64,000 bases of DNA from Sphingomonas guangdongensis (lineage in GTDB: Bacteria; Pseudomonadota; Alphaproteobacteria; Sphingomonadales; Sphingomonadaceae). Below are positions 16,572-25,513 of this stretch, in pieces; the stretch's first letter is position 1; the number at the start of each line of letters is the position of its first letter. Both the position numbers and the translations under genes were made by a program. Location of the stretch: assembly GCF_900199185.1 (NCBI RefSeq), contig NZ_OBMI01000003.1:310001-374000 (forward strand). The letters run 5' to 3'. The notes beneath the pieces are model-generated. The model was given only the letters and a program-made list of their open reading frames with translations, made no database searches and was not told where the DNA came from.

Positions 16572-16999
16572 CCCTGTTCCTGCTTGCCCAGATCGCGGGT
16601 GCTTCGGTCGCGATCGATGCCAATCAGGTCGAATCGGTGGTCGACATCGGCGCGATCACGCCGGCCCCGCGCGCGCCCGCGATCGTGCGCGGCCTGGCCG
16701 CGCTGCGCAGCCGCGTGGTGACGGTGCTCGATCCGCGCGTCGCACTCGGCCTGCCCCCAAGCGAAACGACCGCGCGTGCGGTGATCGTACGGGTGGAGGG
16801 GCATCACTATGCCCTGCTGGTCGACGGGCTCGACGACGTCGCACCATTTGATCTGGAGCCGCTCGCCAACGGGCTTACGATCGCGCCTGGCTGGCGCGAG
16901 ATCTGCCGCGGCGTGGTCACGCGCGGCGATGAACCGGTGCTCGCGATCGACTTGGCGGCACTGATCCCCGCTGCCGGCACCGGCGCGCTCGCCGCATAG
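16568..16999 (+). CDS. cheW: CheW-like coupling protein
   Basis: 143 residues, a single SH3-like CheW fold: FLLAQIAGASVAIDANQVESVV, then VRGLAALRSRVVTVLDPRVALGL and HHYALLVDGLDDV. It should couple the kinase to receptors. The ATG overlaps the cheA stop (ATGA). No methyl-accepting receptor gene is in the window, so the input of this system lies elsewhere. Slightly shorter than enteric CheW (about 167). Confidence 0.87.
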   Translation: MTLFLLAQIAGASVAIDANQVESVVDIGAITPAPRAPAIVRGLAALRSRVVTVLDPRVALGLPPSETTARAVIVRVEGHHYALLVDGLDDVAPFDLEPLANGLTIAPGWREICRGVVTRGDEPVLAIDLAALIPAAGTGALAA

Positions 17000-17069
17000 C
17001 GTTAACCGGCCGCTTACGCCTGGTGTTGCACAAGCCCCTACCACTTATGGTCACGAGAGTACCGATCCC

Positions 17070-17435
17070 ATGAAGACCTGCCTCGTCGTCGACGACTCCA
17101 AGGTGATCCGCAAGGTCGCCCGGCACATCCTCGAGACGCTCGACTTCGAGGTGCGCGAGGCCGGCGACGGTCGCGAGGCGCTGGACAGCTGCATGGCGGC
17201 GGCGCCCGATGTCATCCTGCTCGACTGGAACATGCCGGTGATGAGCGGAATGGAATTCCTGCGCGCGCTGCGTGAGAGCGACATCGCCGCCAAGCCCAAG
17301 GTCGTGTTCTGCACGACGGAGAACGGCATGGCCTACATCCGCGCCGCGATCGAGGCGGGCGCCGACGAGTATGTCATGAAGCCGTTCGACCGCGAGACGC
17401 TCGAGAGCAAGCTGCAGATCGTGGGTGTCGCCTGA
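17070..17435 (+). CDS. cheY: CheY-like single-domain response regulator
   Basis: 121 residues, receiver domain only. Acidic pocket VVDDSK, phospho-aspartate Asp52 in LLDWNMPVMSGMEFL, threonine in CTTENG and lysine in EYVMKPFD are all present, so it should be phosphorylatable by the CheA above. Three bases separate its stop from cheB. No output domain, so it signals by protein contact. Confidence 0.92.
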   Translation: MKTCLVVDDSKVIRKVARHILETLDFEVREAGDGREALDSCMAAAPDVILLDWNMPVMSGMEFLRALRESDIAAKPKVVFCTTENGMAYIRAAIEAGADEYVMKPFDRETLESKLQIVGVA

Positions 17436-17438
17436 GCC

Positions 17439-18518
17439 ATGGCGCCGACCGCCCTGGGGGCGGCCGCCGGTGATGTAGCGCCGGCCCCGGTCGCCAGCGT
17501 CCTGATCGTCGACGATTCGATCGTCGCCCGCGCCGCCATCGCGCGGATCATCGATGGTACCGACCGCTTCATGGTGGCCGGATCGGTCGGAAGCATCCGC
17601 GCCGCGCTTGCCTTTCTCGACCGCCACCGGGTCGACGTCATCCTGCTCGATCTGGAACTGCCGGGCATTGACGGCCTGACCGGACTGCCCGACCTGCTCG
17701 CGAGCGGGCGCGGCGCAAAGGTGCTGGTCGTCTCCGCCGCGGCCGGCGACGGTGCAACTGCCACCATCCAGGCGCTCGCGCTCGGCGCGGCGGACACGTT
17801 GGTCAAGCCGGCGATCGGCTCCGGCGGTCGCCGCTTCGCCGAGCTGCTGGAGGAGCGCCTGTCGCGGCTGTGCGACGCGATGCCGCCGGCCGCCGCCACG
17901 GCGAGCAGCGAGGAGGCTGCCACCCCGCTGCCGCAGGTCGGGCCGTTCGACATCGTTGCGATCGGCGCCTCCACCGGCGGCATCCACGCGCTGAGCGCAC
18001 TGCTGCGGGCCGTCCCGCCAAACTTCGAGCTGCCGATTCTGATCACGCAGCACCTGCCCGCGTCCTTCATGCCCTATTTCGCCGCGCAGCTCGCCGTCCT
18101 GGCCGGGCGGCCCTGTGACGTTGCGGAGAACCACATGCGGGTTCGCCCCGGCCGGCTGTTGATCGCGCCAGGCGACGCCCACCTGCGGCTGGCGCGCGTC
18201 AGCGGCGGTGCCAGCGTGCGCCTGACCCATGAGTCGGTCGCCAGCGGCTGTACGCCTTCGGTCGATCCCATGTTCGAATCGGTCGCGGAGGTGTTCGGTG
18301 CCCGCGCACTCGCCGTTGTGCTGAGCGGTATGGGTCGGGACGGAAGCATCGGTGCGCGTCGGCTGCAGGCGACGGGCGCACCGATCGTGGTGCAGGATCG
18401 CCGCTCCTCCGTCGTGTGGGGCATGCCCGGCGCCGTCGCCGGCGCCGGCAGCGCGACCGCGATCCTGCCGCCCGACGCGATCGGGCGCCTGATCGCGACA
18501 CGCGGCGCCCGTCCATGA
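17439..18518 (+). CDS. cheB: Chemotaxis protein-glutamate methylesterase
   Basis: 359 residues: N-terminal receiver (phospho-aspartate in ILLDLELPGIDGL) and C-terminal methylesterase with the serine motif IGASTGGIHAL, HLPASFMPYF with the catalytic histidine, and GMGRDGSIGARRL. It would remove methyl groups from receptors in the adaptation branch. Overlaps cheR by four bases, giving a complete A-W-Y-B-R set without cheD or receptor genes. Confidence 0.93.
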   Translation: MAPTALGAAAGDVAPAPVASVLIVDDSIVARAAIARIIDGTDRFMVAGSVGSIRAALAFLDRHRVDVILLDLELPGIDGLTGLPDLLASGRGAKVLVVSAAAGDGATATIQALALGAADTLVKPAIGSGGRRFAELLEERLSRLCDAMPPAAATASSEEAATPLPQVGPFDIVAIGASTGGIHALSALLRAVPPNFELPILITQHLPASFMPYFAAQLAVLAGRPCDVAENHMRVRPGRLLIAPGDAHLRLARVSGGASVRLTHESVASGCTPSVDPMFESVAEVFGARALAVVLSGMGRDGSIGARRLQATGAPIVVQDRRSSVVWGMPGAVAGAGSATAILPPDAIGRLIATRGARP

Positions 18519-19351
18519 GCCACTCCGCACCGGTTCGGCCGGCAGCAGGCGGAGCGATCGGCGCGATCGCCGCGCTGCTGGAACATCGCACCGGTCAGCA
18601 GATTGCGGCGTCGCGCGCGTGGCGGCTGGAAACGTCGCTGAAGCCGCTGCTGCGCGGTCTGGGGTTCGCAAGCCTCGACGATCTCGTCGCCGCGCTCGCC
18701 ATGTCGACAGACGGGCGCCTGGCCGAGCAGGTCGTCGATCTGCTGCTCAATCAGGAGACTTCCTTCTTTCGCGACACGCTGGTGCTGGAGATGGTGGCGG
18801 ACGCGATCGCCGCGCGCCGGGCGGCGACGCCCGGGCGGCGGTTACGGATCTGGTCGAGCGGCTGCTCGACCGGGCAGGAGCCGCTCAGCCTCGCCATGCT
18901 GCTGGAGGAGCGGGGGCTCGGCCCGAATGCGGTTGATCTCGTCGCGACCGACGTCTCCGGCGCGGCGATCACGCGCGCGCGCGCCGGACGCTTTTCCCAA
19001 TTCGAAATCCAGCGCGGCCTGTCGGTTCTCCGCATGATGCGCTGGTTCGAAAGTGACGATTTCGACTGGGTTGCGCGTTCGGAGCTGCTGCGGCGCGTGC
19101 AGTTCCGGCGCCAGAATTTGGTCAGCGACCCGGCCCCGCCCGGCCAGTTCGACCTGGTGCTGTGCCGCAATGTCCTGCTCTACTTTCCGAGCGACGTCCG
19201 TCGCGCGGTGTTCGAGCGGCTGGCGGGAGCGCTCCGCGACGACGGACTGCTGGTGCTCGGCGCGGGCGAGACGGTGATCGGGCAGACCGGGCGCTTCGCG
19301 CCGACGCCAGCGTGGCGCGGGCTCTACACGCGCACGCCAGCCGCGCGCTGA
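18515..19351 (+). CDS. cheR: Chemotaxis receptor methyltransferase
   Basis: 278 residues from ATG 18515. The N-terminal helical domain includes LLLNQETSFFRD; the SAM-binding domain has IWSSGCSTGQEPLSLAM, VATDVSGAAITRARAG and LVLCRNVLLYF. It transfers methyl groups from SAM to receptor glutamates. No C-terminal pentapeptide-binding or TPR extension. Last gene of the chemosensory operon. Confidence 0.93.
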   Translation: MSHSAPVRPAAGGAIGAIAALLEHRTGQQIAASRAWRLETSLKPLLRGLGFASLDDLVAALAMSTDGRLAEQVVDLLLNQETSFFRDTLVLEMVADAIAARRAATPGRRLRIWSSGCSTGQEPLSLAMLLEERGLGPNAVDLVATDVSGAAITRARAGRFSQFEIQRGLSVLRMMRWFESDDFDWVARSELLRRVQFRRQNLVSDPAPPGQFDLVLCRNVLLYFPSDVRRAVFERLAGALRDDGLLVLGAGETVIGQTGRFAPTPAWRGLYTRTPAAR

Positions 19352-19382
19352 CGGTTGCGTTTCGGCGCGGCCCCGCCCAATC

Positions 19383-20081
19383 ATGGCGGCGATGGAGTTC
19401 ATCGACACCCCTTCGCCCAATTACGACGACCGCCTGCTGCCGATCAGCGCCATCGTCCTTCACTACACGGGCATGGAGGACGGGCAGGCAGCGCTCGATC
19501 GGCTGTGCGATCCCGTCGCCAAGGTGTCCTCGCACTATCTGGTGATGGAGGACGGCACCATTCACCGGCTGGTCGCGGAGGAGAAGCGCGCCTGGCACGC
19601 GGGCCGGTCGCATTGGCGCGGGCTCACCGACCTCAACAGCGTGTCCGTCGGTATCGAGATCGCCAACCCGGGCCACGAGTTCAACTACACGCCCTATCCA
19701 GACGCGCAGATCGACGCGGTCGTTCGACTGGTCGCGGAGATCAAGAATCGCTGGGAGATCACGCGCGGCAACGTTGTCGGCCACTCGGACATCGCGCCCG
19801 ACCGCAAGCGTGATCCGGGCGAGCTGTTCCCGTGGGGCAAGCTCGCGCGGCTCCGCCTTGCGCTCCCGCGCCCGACGAAGAACCTGCTGGACCCGGGCTG
19901 GTCGGAGGCGGGCTTCCTGCTCGCGCTCGAACGCTTCGGCTATGACGTGACGAGCCCGATGGCGGCGATCATGGCCTTTCAGCGCCGCTTCCGCCCCGAA
20001 CTGATCGACGGCGAGATCGACGCCGAGTGCCGCATGATCCTGCTCGCGCTGCTGCTTCCCAAACCGCAGGGCGACGACTAA
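19383..20081 (+). CDS. N-acetylmuramoyl-L-alanine amidase (AmpD/AmiD family) with peptidoglycan-binding tail
   Basis: 232 residues. An amidase_2 domain with zinc ligands in AIVLHYTGM and GHSDIAPDRKRDPGELFPW, and SSHYLVMEDGTIHRLV between them. The last 60 residues (SEAGFLLALERFGYDV...MAAIMAFQRRFRP) form a peptidoglycan-binding-like helical unit. No signal peptide is evident, so a cytoplasmic muropeptide-recycling role is favoured. ATG 19383 or 19392 may start it; neither has a clear ribosome site. RNase P RNA begins ten bases after its stop. Confidence 0.9.
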   Translation: MAAMEFIDTPSPNYDDRLLPISAIVLHYTGMEDGQAALDRLCDPVAKVSSHYLVMEDGTIHRLVAEEKRAWHAGRSHWRGLTDLNSVSVGIEIANPGHEFNYTPYPDAQIDAVVRLVAEIKNRWEITRGNVVGHSDIAPDRKRDPGELFPWGKLARLRLALPRPTKNLLDPGWSEAGFLLALERFGYDVTSPMAAIMAFQRRFRPELIDGEIDAECRMILLALLLPKPQGDD

Positions 20082-20091
20082 GGGCAGGGGA

Positions 20092-20476
<385 letters not shown>

Positions 20477-20478
20477 GC

Positions 20479-21174
20479 TTATCTTGTCGTCGCCGCGACG
20501 AGCACCTCGTCGCCGGCGGCGATCCGCTCCTCCGTCGTCAGCAGTACGCGCTCCGGCCGCGGTACCGCATCGAGCGGGGTTGCCGCGTCGATCTCCATCA
20601 TCGGGCGGATCAGCCCGTCGCGGATGTCGTAGACCCAGCCGTGCAGGAACAGTTCGGCCCCGGCGGCGAACGCCTGCTGCACCGGTGCGGTCCGCGCGAG
20701 GTTCACCAGCTGGTCGCGGACGTTCACCTCGACGAAGCGGTTGACCCGCGCTTCCTGGCCGTCCTGCGCGTCGATATCCTCGCGGTGATCCTCATACACC
20801 TGGCGCGCGGTATCAAGCCAGGCGGCCATCGATCCCGTCGCCGTTCCGGTGACCGCGGCCGTGCTGCCGACGCAGCCATAATGGCCGCAGACGATGATGT
20901 GCCGGACCTTCAGCGTCGTCACCGCGTGTTCGATCAACGCCATGAGGTTGTGGTCGTCGTGCTTGACCAAATTCGCCATGTTGCGGTGGAGCAGCATGTC
21001 GCCGGGCGGCGTCTGGGTCATCTGCTCCGGGCTGACGCGGCTGTCCGACGATCCGATCCAGAGGAACTCCGGGCACTGGCCGGCGGTCTGCTGCGCGAAG
21101 AAGTCGGCGCGCTCGTCGGTCAGCTCGGTCGCCCACGCCTGGTTGGCGAGCAGCAGCTGCTTGTACGTCCTCAT
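20479..21174 (-). CDS. Beta-class carbonic anhydrase
   Basis: 231 residues. Zinc-binding set: cysteine of the first motif is replaced by serine-aspartate context FLWIGSSDSRV as written, while CGHYGC supplies His and Cys and SDSR the Asp-Arg dyad. The first zinc Cys expected upstream in CPEFLWI is present as QCPEFLW. It interconverts CO2 and bicarbonate in the cytoplasm. ATG 21174 overlaps the stop of the SulP gene by four bases, so the two are coupled, and the transporter is probably a bicarbonate importer. Confidence 0.92.
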   Translation of the reverse strand: MRTYKQLLLANQAWATELTDERADFFAQQTAGQCPEFLWIGSSDSRVSPEQMTQTPPGDMLLHRNMANLVKHDDHNLMALIEHAVTTLKVRHIIVCGHYGCVGSTAAVTGTATGSMAAWLDTARQVYEDHREDIDAQDGQEARVNRFVEVNVRDQLVNLARTAPVQQAFAAGAELFLHGWVYDIRDGLIRPMMEIDAATPLDAVPRPERVLLTTEERIAAGDEVLVAATTR

Positions 21175-22748
21175 GCGAACCGCACTCCCCGCGCGGGTGC
21201 ATTGATCAGCGGCGCGCTGCGCTCGGCGATGTCGCCGCGGACGGTGACGGTTATGTCGCGGTACGAGGCGCCCTTGATGAAGGCGTTGATGATGTCGACG
21301 TTGTCGAGGTCGACGTAATTGGTCGACGACAGGTCGATCATCACGTTGGCGCCGTCCGGCACGCGACCAAGCTCGCGCTGCAGCTCCACCTTGTGGATGA
21401 AGTAGAGGTTGCGCCGCGCGCGGATCAGTACGTCCTCGCCCCGCTGCGCATAAGTGATCGCGGTGCGGAAGTTGCGCGCGATCACGAATACGAAGCCGAC
21501 GCCGAGGCCGATCACGATGCCGATCAGCAGATCGGTGAACAGGATCGCGGTGATCGTCGCGACGAACGGCACGAACTGCGTCCAGCCCTGCTTGAACCGC
21601 TCGGCGAACAGCTTCGGGCTGGTCAGCTTGTACCCGGTCTGGATCAGCACGGCGGCGAGGGCCGCGAGCGGGATCAGGTTGAGGACGGTCGGGATCAGCA
21701 GCACGCTCAGCAGCAGCCACAGGCCGTGCATGATCGTCGACGCCTTCGACTGCGCATTGGCGCCGACATTCGCGGAGGAGCGCACGATCACGGAAGTGAC
21801 CGGCAGCCCGCCGATCAGCCCGGAGGCGATGTTGCCGCCGCCCTGCGCCATCAGTTCCCAGTTCTTGTCGGTGGTGCGGCGCTGCGGATCGAGCTCGTCG
21901 ATCGCCTTGACGCTCAGCAGCGATTCGAGGCTCGCGACGATCGCGAGGGTCAGTGCCGTGGTCCACACCGCCGGGTTGCCGATCGCGCCGAAGTCGGGGA
22001 CCGAGAACAACGAGGTGAACGCGCCAAGGCTCTCAGCGACCGGCACCGTCACAAGGTGCTCCTGCTGCAGCTGGAGCGAGGGCGCCACGCTGCCGAACAG
22101 CAGGTTGAGCACGACGCCTAGCACCACCACGACCAGCGGCCCTGGCAGGAAGCGCAGCGGCCCGTGCTTGGGCTTGTTGGCTTCCCACCAGAATAGGAAG
22201 GCGAGCCCAATCCCCGCGATGATGATCGCACCCGGCGTGACCTTGTCGACGAGCGCGTACCAGATGGCAGAGAAGGTATTGTATCCGTCGGGCTGCCCGA
22301 ACTCGAAGGTGCCCTCCGGCCCCCCGTCGTAGCCGATCGCGTGCGGGATCTGCTTCAGGATCAGGATCAGTCCGATCGCGGCGAGCATGCCGGTGATGAC
22401 GGACGAGGGTACGAATTCGGACAGCACGCCCGAGCGGGTGACGGAGAAGAGCAGCTGGAGCACGCCGGCGAGCACGGTCGCGAGCAGGAAAGCCTCAAAG
22501 GTCGGCAGGCGCTGGATCGCGTCAAAGACGATCACGGTCAGGCCCGCGGCCGGGCCGCTGACCGAGAGCGGCGACTTAGAGAGCCCGCCGACGATGATGC
22601 CGCCGCAGATGCCGGCGATCAGGCCGGAGAAGAGCGGCGCGCCGGACGCGAGCGCAACGCCGAGACAGAGGGGAAGCGCGACGAGCGCGACCACGATGGA
22701 GGCGGGGAGATCCGCCTTCCACGTCGAAAGGAACGAACTGGGTGCCAC
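21171..22748 (-). CDS. SulP-family anion transporter with STAS domain (bicarbonate transporter candidate)
   Basis: 525 residues. About a dozen hydrophobic segments between residues 15 and 420, with the family signatures GLIAGICGGIIVGGL and SVSGPAAGLTV, then a C-terminal STAS domain (about 440-520; VMIDLSSTNYVDLDNVDII). SulP proteins carry sulfate, bicarbonate or dicarboxylates; coupling to carbonic anhydrase points to bicarbonate. Starts GTG 22748 with GAGGG just upstream. Head of a two-gene operon. Confidence 0.9.
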   Translation of the reverse strand: MAPSSFLSTWKADLPASIVVALVALPLCLGVALASGAPLFSGLIAGICGGIIVGGLSKSPLSVSGPAAGLTVIVFDAIQRLPTFEAFLLATVLAGVLQLLFSVTRSGVLSEFVPSSVITGMLAAIGLILILKQIPHAIGYDGGPEGTFEFGQPDGYNTFSAIWYALVDKVTPGAIIIAGIGLAFLFWWEANKPKHGPLRFLPGPLVVVVLGVVLNLLFGSVAPSLQLQQEHLVTVPVAESLGAFTSLFSVPDFGAIGNPAVWTTALTLAIVASLESLLSVKAIDELDPQRRTTDKNWELMAQGGGNIASGLIGGLPVTSVIVRSSANVGANAQSKASTIMHGLWLLLSVLLIPTVLNLIPLAALAAVLIQTGYKLTSPKLFAERFKQGWTQFVPFVATITAILFTDLLIGIVIGLGVGFVFVIARNFRTAITYAQRGEDVLIRARRNLYFIHKVELQRELGRVPDGANVMIDLSSTNYVDLDNVDIINAFIKGASYRDITVTVRGDIAERSAPLINAPARGVRFA

Positions 22749-22857
22749 GCGGCCCTCGCTACGGATCGGAAGCGACCGGTTTATGACGGAGCGCGCTACA
22801 ATAGGTGGAGGGCGTGTTAGGAAGTGTTGCTGCCTTGCGCCGCTCCGGCCAGGGCCT

Positions 22858-23406
22858 ATGTCGCTGCGGATGGCACGCGCGACCCGCTCAAACGACTGGG
22901 GCTTCCCACGCTGGCGCGAATACGGCGCCGAGCGCGAGGCGACGCGGGTGCGGCTATGCGATCGTCACGGCTGCGCGGAACCCGGCAACCATCCCGCGCC
23001 CAAGGCACCCAACAGCCCTGAGCGCTGGTATTTCTGCCAGGCACACGCCGCCGAGTACAACCGCGGCTGGAACTATTTCGAGGGTTTGAGCGCCGAGGAA
23101 GCGGCCGAGCGCGAGGCCAGGGACCAGCGTACCCAGGCCGGGTACCGCCAGTCCAGCCACCAGGCCTGGGCGGGTTCCGGCGACGGCAGCCGCTCGCGCG
23201 ACGAGATGCGGGCGCTTGATGTGCTCGGGCTCGATCCCGATGCCGAGTTCGAGGCGGTCCGGACCGCCTGGCGCCGGCTCGCCAAGGAAAGCCATCCGGA
23301 CGTGCGGCCTGGGGACGCTGACGCCGCCAAGCGCTTCCAGGCGGTACAGACCGCCTATGAGGTGCTGCGGGCGGCCGAAGAGCGGCGGGAGTGGAAGCCG
23401 GCGTGA
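22858..23406 (+). CDS. J-domain protein with an uncharacterised N-terminal region
   Basis: 182 residues. The last 60 form a J domain with the HPD motif (KESHPDVRPGD) and QAVQTAYEVL, predicted to stimulate a DnaK-type ATPase. The first 110 contain CDRHGCAEPG and FCQAHAAEYNRGWNYFEG, with cysteines and histidines that could bind zinc. There is no G/F-rich or canonical DnaJ zinc-finger region. ATG 22858 or 22870 may be used. It overlaps the ferredoxin-like gene by four bases. Confidence 0.85.
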   Translation: MSLRMARATRSNDWGFPRWREYGAEREATRVRLCDRHGCAEPGNHPAPKAPNSPERWYFCQAHAAEYNRGWNYFEGLSAEEAAEREARDQRTQAGYRQSSHQAWAGSGDGSRSRDEMRALDVLGLDPDAEFEAVRTAWRRLAKESHPDVRPGDADAAKRFQAVQTAYEVLRAAEERREWKPA

Positions 23407-23708
23407 AGGATCACGTCCGCGCCGACTGGACGGGCGCGATCCTGGTGTGCGGCAAATGCTCCAAGAAGCTCGGCGGCGGCTTCGGGCCGAAGGGTCGCAC
23501 CCCGCTCGGCAAGGCACTGCGCCAGCTCTTGGGGCTCAAGCGATCGCGCAAGGCTGGGCTCGGCGTGGTCGAGGTTGGCTGCTTGAAGGTGTGTCCGAAG
23601 GGCGCGGTAACGCTGGTCGATACAGGGGCGCCTACCCGCTGGCATCTGGTCCCTGCCGGAATGCCGGTCGAGCAGCTCGCCCGCGACCTGGGGATCGCTC
23701 AGACGTAG
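23403..23708 (+). CDS. Thioredoxin-like (2Fe-2S) ferredoxin-domain protein
   Basis: 101 residues from GTG 23403, overlapping the J-protein stop. Cysteines in LVCGKCSKKLGGG and VGCLKVCPKGAV match the thioredoxin-like ferredoxin fold (C-x2-C ... C-x3-C). It probably carries a 2Fe-2S cluster. The 3' end overlaps the convergent sufE gene by ten bases, consistent with a local Fe-S theme. Confidence 0.8.
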   Translation: MKDHVRADWTGAILVCGKCSKKLGGGFGPKGRTPLGKALRQLLGLKRSRKAGLGVVEVGCLKVCPKGAVTLVDTGAPTRWHLVPAGMPVEQLARDLGIAQT

Positions 23709-24103
23709 CGGGCGGCCGTCTCGCGAATGAGCCCGATCATGTTGGGGATGCCCTGCGTCCGGTTGGAGCTGAGCTGTTTCTGCAGGTCGAACGGCGCCAA
23801 TGCGTCGGTGACGTCGGTCGCAAGGATGTCGCGCGGCGCGCGGTCCTGCACGGCGGTCAGCACCAGTGCGATGATGCCCTTGGTGATGGCGGCGTTGCTG
23901 TCGGCCAGGAAGTGGAGGGTGCCGTCATCCCGCACCGTTGGATAGACCCATACCGCTGCGGAACAGCCCCGGACCAGCGTGGCGTCGGTCTTCAGCGCCT
24001 CCGGCATCGGCTCCAGCGCCCGACCGAGATCGATCAGCAGGCGGTAGCGGTCGTCAGGGTCGAGGAAGCCGTACTCGTCGGCGATGTCGGACAGCGTTGC
24101 CAT
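23699..24103 (-). CDS. sufE: SufE-family sulfur acceptor
   Basis: 134 residues. SufE fold with the acceptor cysteine in VRGCSAAVWV and the helix AITKGIIALVL, ending MIGLIRETA. It takes persulfide from a SufS-type cysteine desulfurase, candidates for which lie at 4.5-6.8 kb. Starts ATG 24103. The psp-linked small genes begin 25 bases upstream on the same strand, so it may be transcribed with them or alone. Confidence 0.92.
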   Translation of the reverse strand: MATLSDIADEYGFLDPDDRYRLLIDLGRALEPMPEALKTDATLVRGCSAAVWVYPTVRDDGTLHFLADSNAAITKGIIALVLTAVQDRAPRDILATDVTDALAPFDLQKQLSSNRTQGIPNMIGLIRETAARYV

Positions 24104-24128
24104 ACCCGACCCGCTACCGGCACGGCCC

Positions 24129-24374
24129 TTACAGGTCCACCCCGGCGGCGATCGCCTCCAGCTTGCGGATGCGCTCGCGCAGGTCCGCCATCTCGATCCG
24201 GTTGCCGGCGCTGGCGACCGGGCCGGCCGGCGTGCGCTCCTGCCGGTCGGCCTCCAGCTGCTCGCGCTTGAGCTGCAACCACCCGCGCCATCCCGACAGA
24301 CTCGCCGCGGTGACGATGCCGAGGCCGGCGAGCCCGGCCGAGGCAATTGTGATGTAGAGGTTAGGATCGGTCAT
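24129..24374 (-). CDS. PspB-like small membrane protein with coiled tail (psp operon, distal)
   Basis: 81 residues: a hydrophobic N-terminus (YITIASAGLAGLGIVTAASL), then a charged helix with LQLKREQLEADRQER and DLRERIRKLEAIAAG. Start ATG 24374, eight bases after GAGGAG. The tail corresponds to the LERIVTD-like stretch of the neighbouring paralogues but ends early. One of four PspB-style proteins downstream of pspC; partners and function unknown. Confidence 0.75.
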   Translation of the reverse strand: MTDPNLYITIASAGLAGLGIVTAASLSGWRGWLQLKREQLEADRQERTPAGPVASAGNRIEMADLRERIRKLEAIAAGVDL

Positions 24375-24386
24375 GATGCTCACTCC

Positions 24387-24674
24387 TCAGTTCTCGCGGG
24401 GACCGCGCAGCTTCTCGATCTCGCGATCGAGGCGCAGGCTGCCCTCGTTGTCGGTGACCACGCGCTCCAGCACCTGGATGCGCTCGCGCAGGTCGGCGAT
24501 CTCGCCTTTCAGGCGGTGGTTTTCGGCCGACACCGCGGCGTCGTCGCGAACGCTGTACCCGCGCTCGCCATGCGGGCCGTACTTGCGGTGCCGGATGCCC
24601 CTCTTCGCCTTGATGATGCTGCTGAACATCACGATCGCGACGATCAGGACCACCATGAATTGACCACCGGTCAT
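24387..24674 (-). CDS. PspB-like small membrane protein with coiled tail
   Basis: 95 residues: N-terminal helix FMVVLIVAIVMFSSII, a basic middle (KAKRGIRHRKYG) and a tail with IADLRERIQVLERVVTD then REIEKLR near the end. Same layout as PspB: membrane helix followed by a leucine-zipper-like stretch. Starts ATG 24674; 12 bases separate it from the next gene. Likely contacts PspC or PspA at the membrane by family analogy. Confidence 0.77.
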   Translation of the reverse strand: MTGGQFMVVLIVAIVMFSSIIKAKRGIRHRKYGPHGERGYSVRDDAAVSAENHRLKGEIADLRERIQVLERVVTDNEGSLRLDREIEKLRGPREN

Positions 24675-24704
24675 GTTCTCAACTCCCCTTTGTCTCGTTG
24701 CCGG

Positions 24705-24824
24705 CTATTCGGCGGGCAGCAGGGCTGCCTCGCGGGCGGCGCGGCGGCGCGGGCGGTCACGGCGCTCGGTGATGAAGCAGCCGATTCCGGCCACCGCCAC
24801 CATGACGGCGATGAAGATGGTCAT
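24705..24824 (-). CDS. 39-residue membrane miniprotein in the psp operon
   Basis: ATG 24824 to TAG 24705: MTIFIAVMVAVAGIGCFI as a single hydrophobic helix, then an arginine-rich tail (TERRDRPRRRAAREAALL). Only 30 bases separate it from the gene downstream, and AAGGA lies upstream of the ATG. Too short for homology by eye. Its position within the psp gene series and the hydrophobic-basic design support it being translated. Confidence 0.55.
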   Translation of the reverse strand: MTIFIAVMVAVAGIGCFITERRDRPRRRAAREAALLPAE

Positions 24825-24882
24825 CGATGTTGTCCTTGTGTCTGCTTTGTCGGGGCGGAGAGCTGTCCGCCGCAGTATTTCG

Positions 24883-25170
24883 TCAGTTCAGCGGGCGGAG
24901 ATCGCTCCGCTCGTCCCGCAGCCGCTCGATCTGATCGGCGACCGCGATCCCGCGATCCGTCACGATCCGCTCCAGCACCTGTACCCGCTGCTCCAGCCGC
25001 TCGGTGTGCGCCGCGTACTGCGCCGCCTTCTCCGCGGTCTGAGCATTGAGCGCCGCTGCCATCACTTCCTTGTGCTTGAGCCAGCGCTTGAACATCTCGC
25101 TACCGATCCCGAGGATTACCGGCAGTCCGACAACCACGAAGGCGAGCATGAAGATGGTGAAGCCGTTCAT
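24883..25170 (-). CDS. PspB-like small membrane protein with coiled tail
   Basis: 95 residues: FTIFMLAFVVVGLPVILGIG helix, then a charged helix with RLEQRVQVLERIVTDRG and ADQIERLRDERSDLR. ATG 25170 with GGAAGGA about ten bases upstream. Closest in design to the copy at 25191-25481 and to PspB itself. Part of the amplified set downstream of pspC. Confidence 0.77.
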   Translation of the reverse strand: MNGFTIFMLAFVVVGLPVILGIGSEMFKRWLKHKEVMAAALNAQTAEKAAQYAAHTERLEQRVQVLERIVTDRGIAVADQIERLRDERSDLRPLN

Positions 25171-25190
25171 CGTGCAGGTTCCTTCCAGGC

Positions 25191-25481
25191 TCAGCGCAAG
25201 GCGTCGATCTCGCGGGCGGTGCGGGCGGCGGGATCGGTTGCGATCCGTTCCAGCACCGCGATCCGCTCCTCCAGTCGGCTGACCTGGCCGACCAGCCGCT
25301 CGTTCTCCGACGTCAGCAGCCGGACGGTGCGATCGGTCTCCGGGCTGCTCTTGTGCGACAGGCCGCTCCACTCGTTCTCGACCGGATAGCCGTGGCGGGC
25401 GCGGATCCAGTTGTTCACGAGCCAACCGACGGTCGAGATCGCGACGATTGCGATGACGAAGCCGGGTCCGTGCCAGTCCAT
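25191..25481 (-). CDS. PspB-like small membrane protein with coiled tail
   Basis: 96 residues: FVIAIVAISTVGWLVNNWI membrane helix, a polar linker, then RLEERIAVLERIATDPAARTA and a C-terminal AREIDALR. The last motif matches the end of PspC (ADEIEALR), hinting that tails were exchanged or duplicated within the operon. ATG 25481 with AGGGA upstream. Function inferred only from place and layout. Confidence 0.77.
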   Translation of the reverse strand: MDWHGPGFVIAIVAISTVGWLVNNWIRARHGYPVENEWSGLSHKSSPETDRTVRLLTSENERLVGQVSRLEERIAVLERIATDPAARTAREIDALR

Positions 25482-25513
25482 CGTTCAGGTCCCTTTCGCG
25501 TGCAGGCTGCGGC

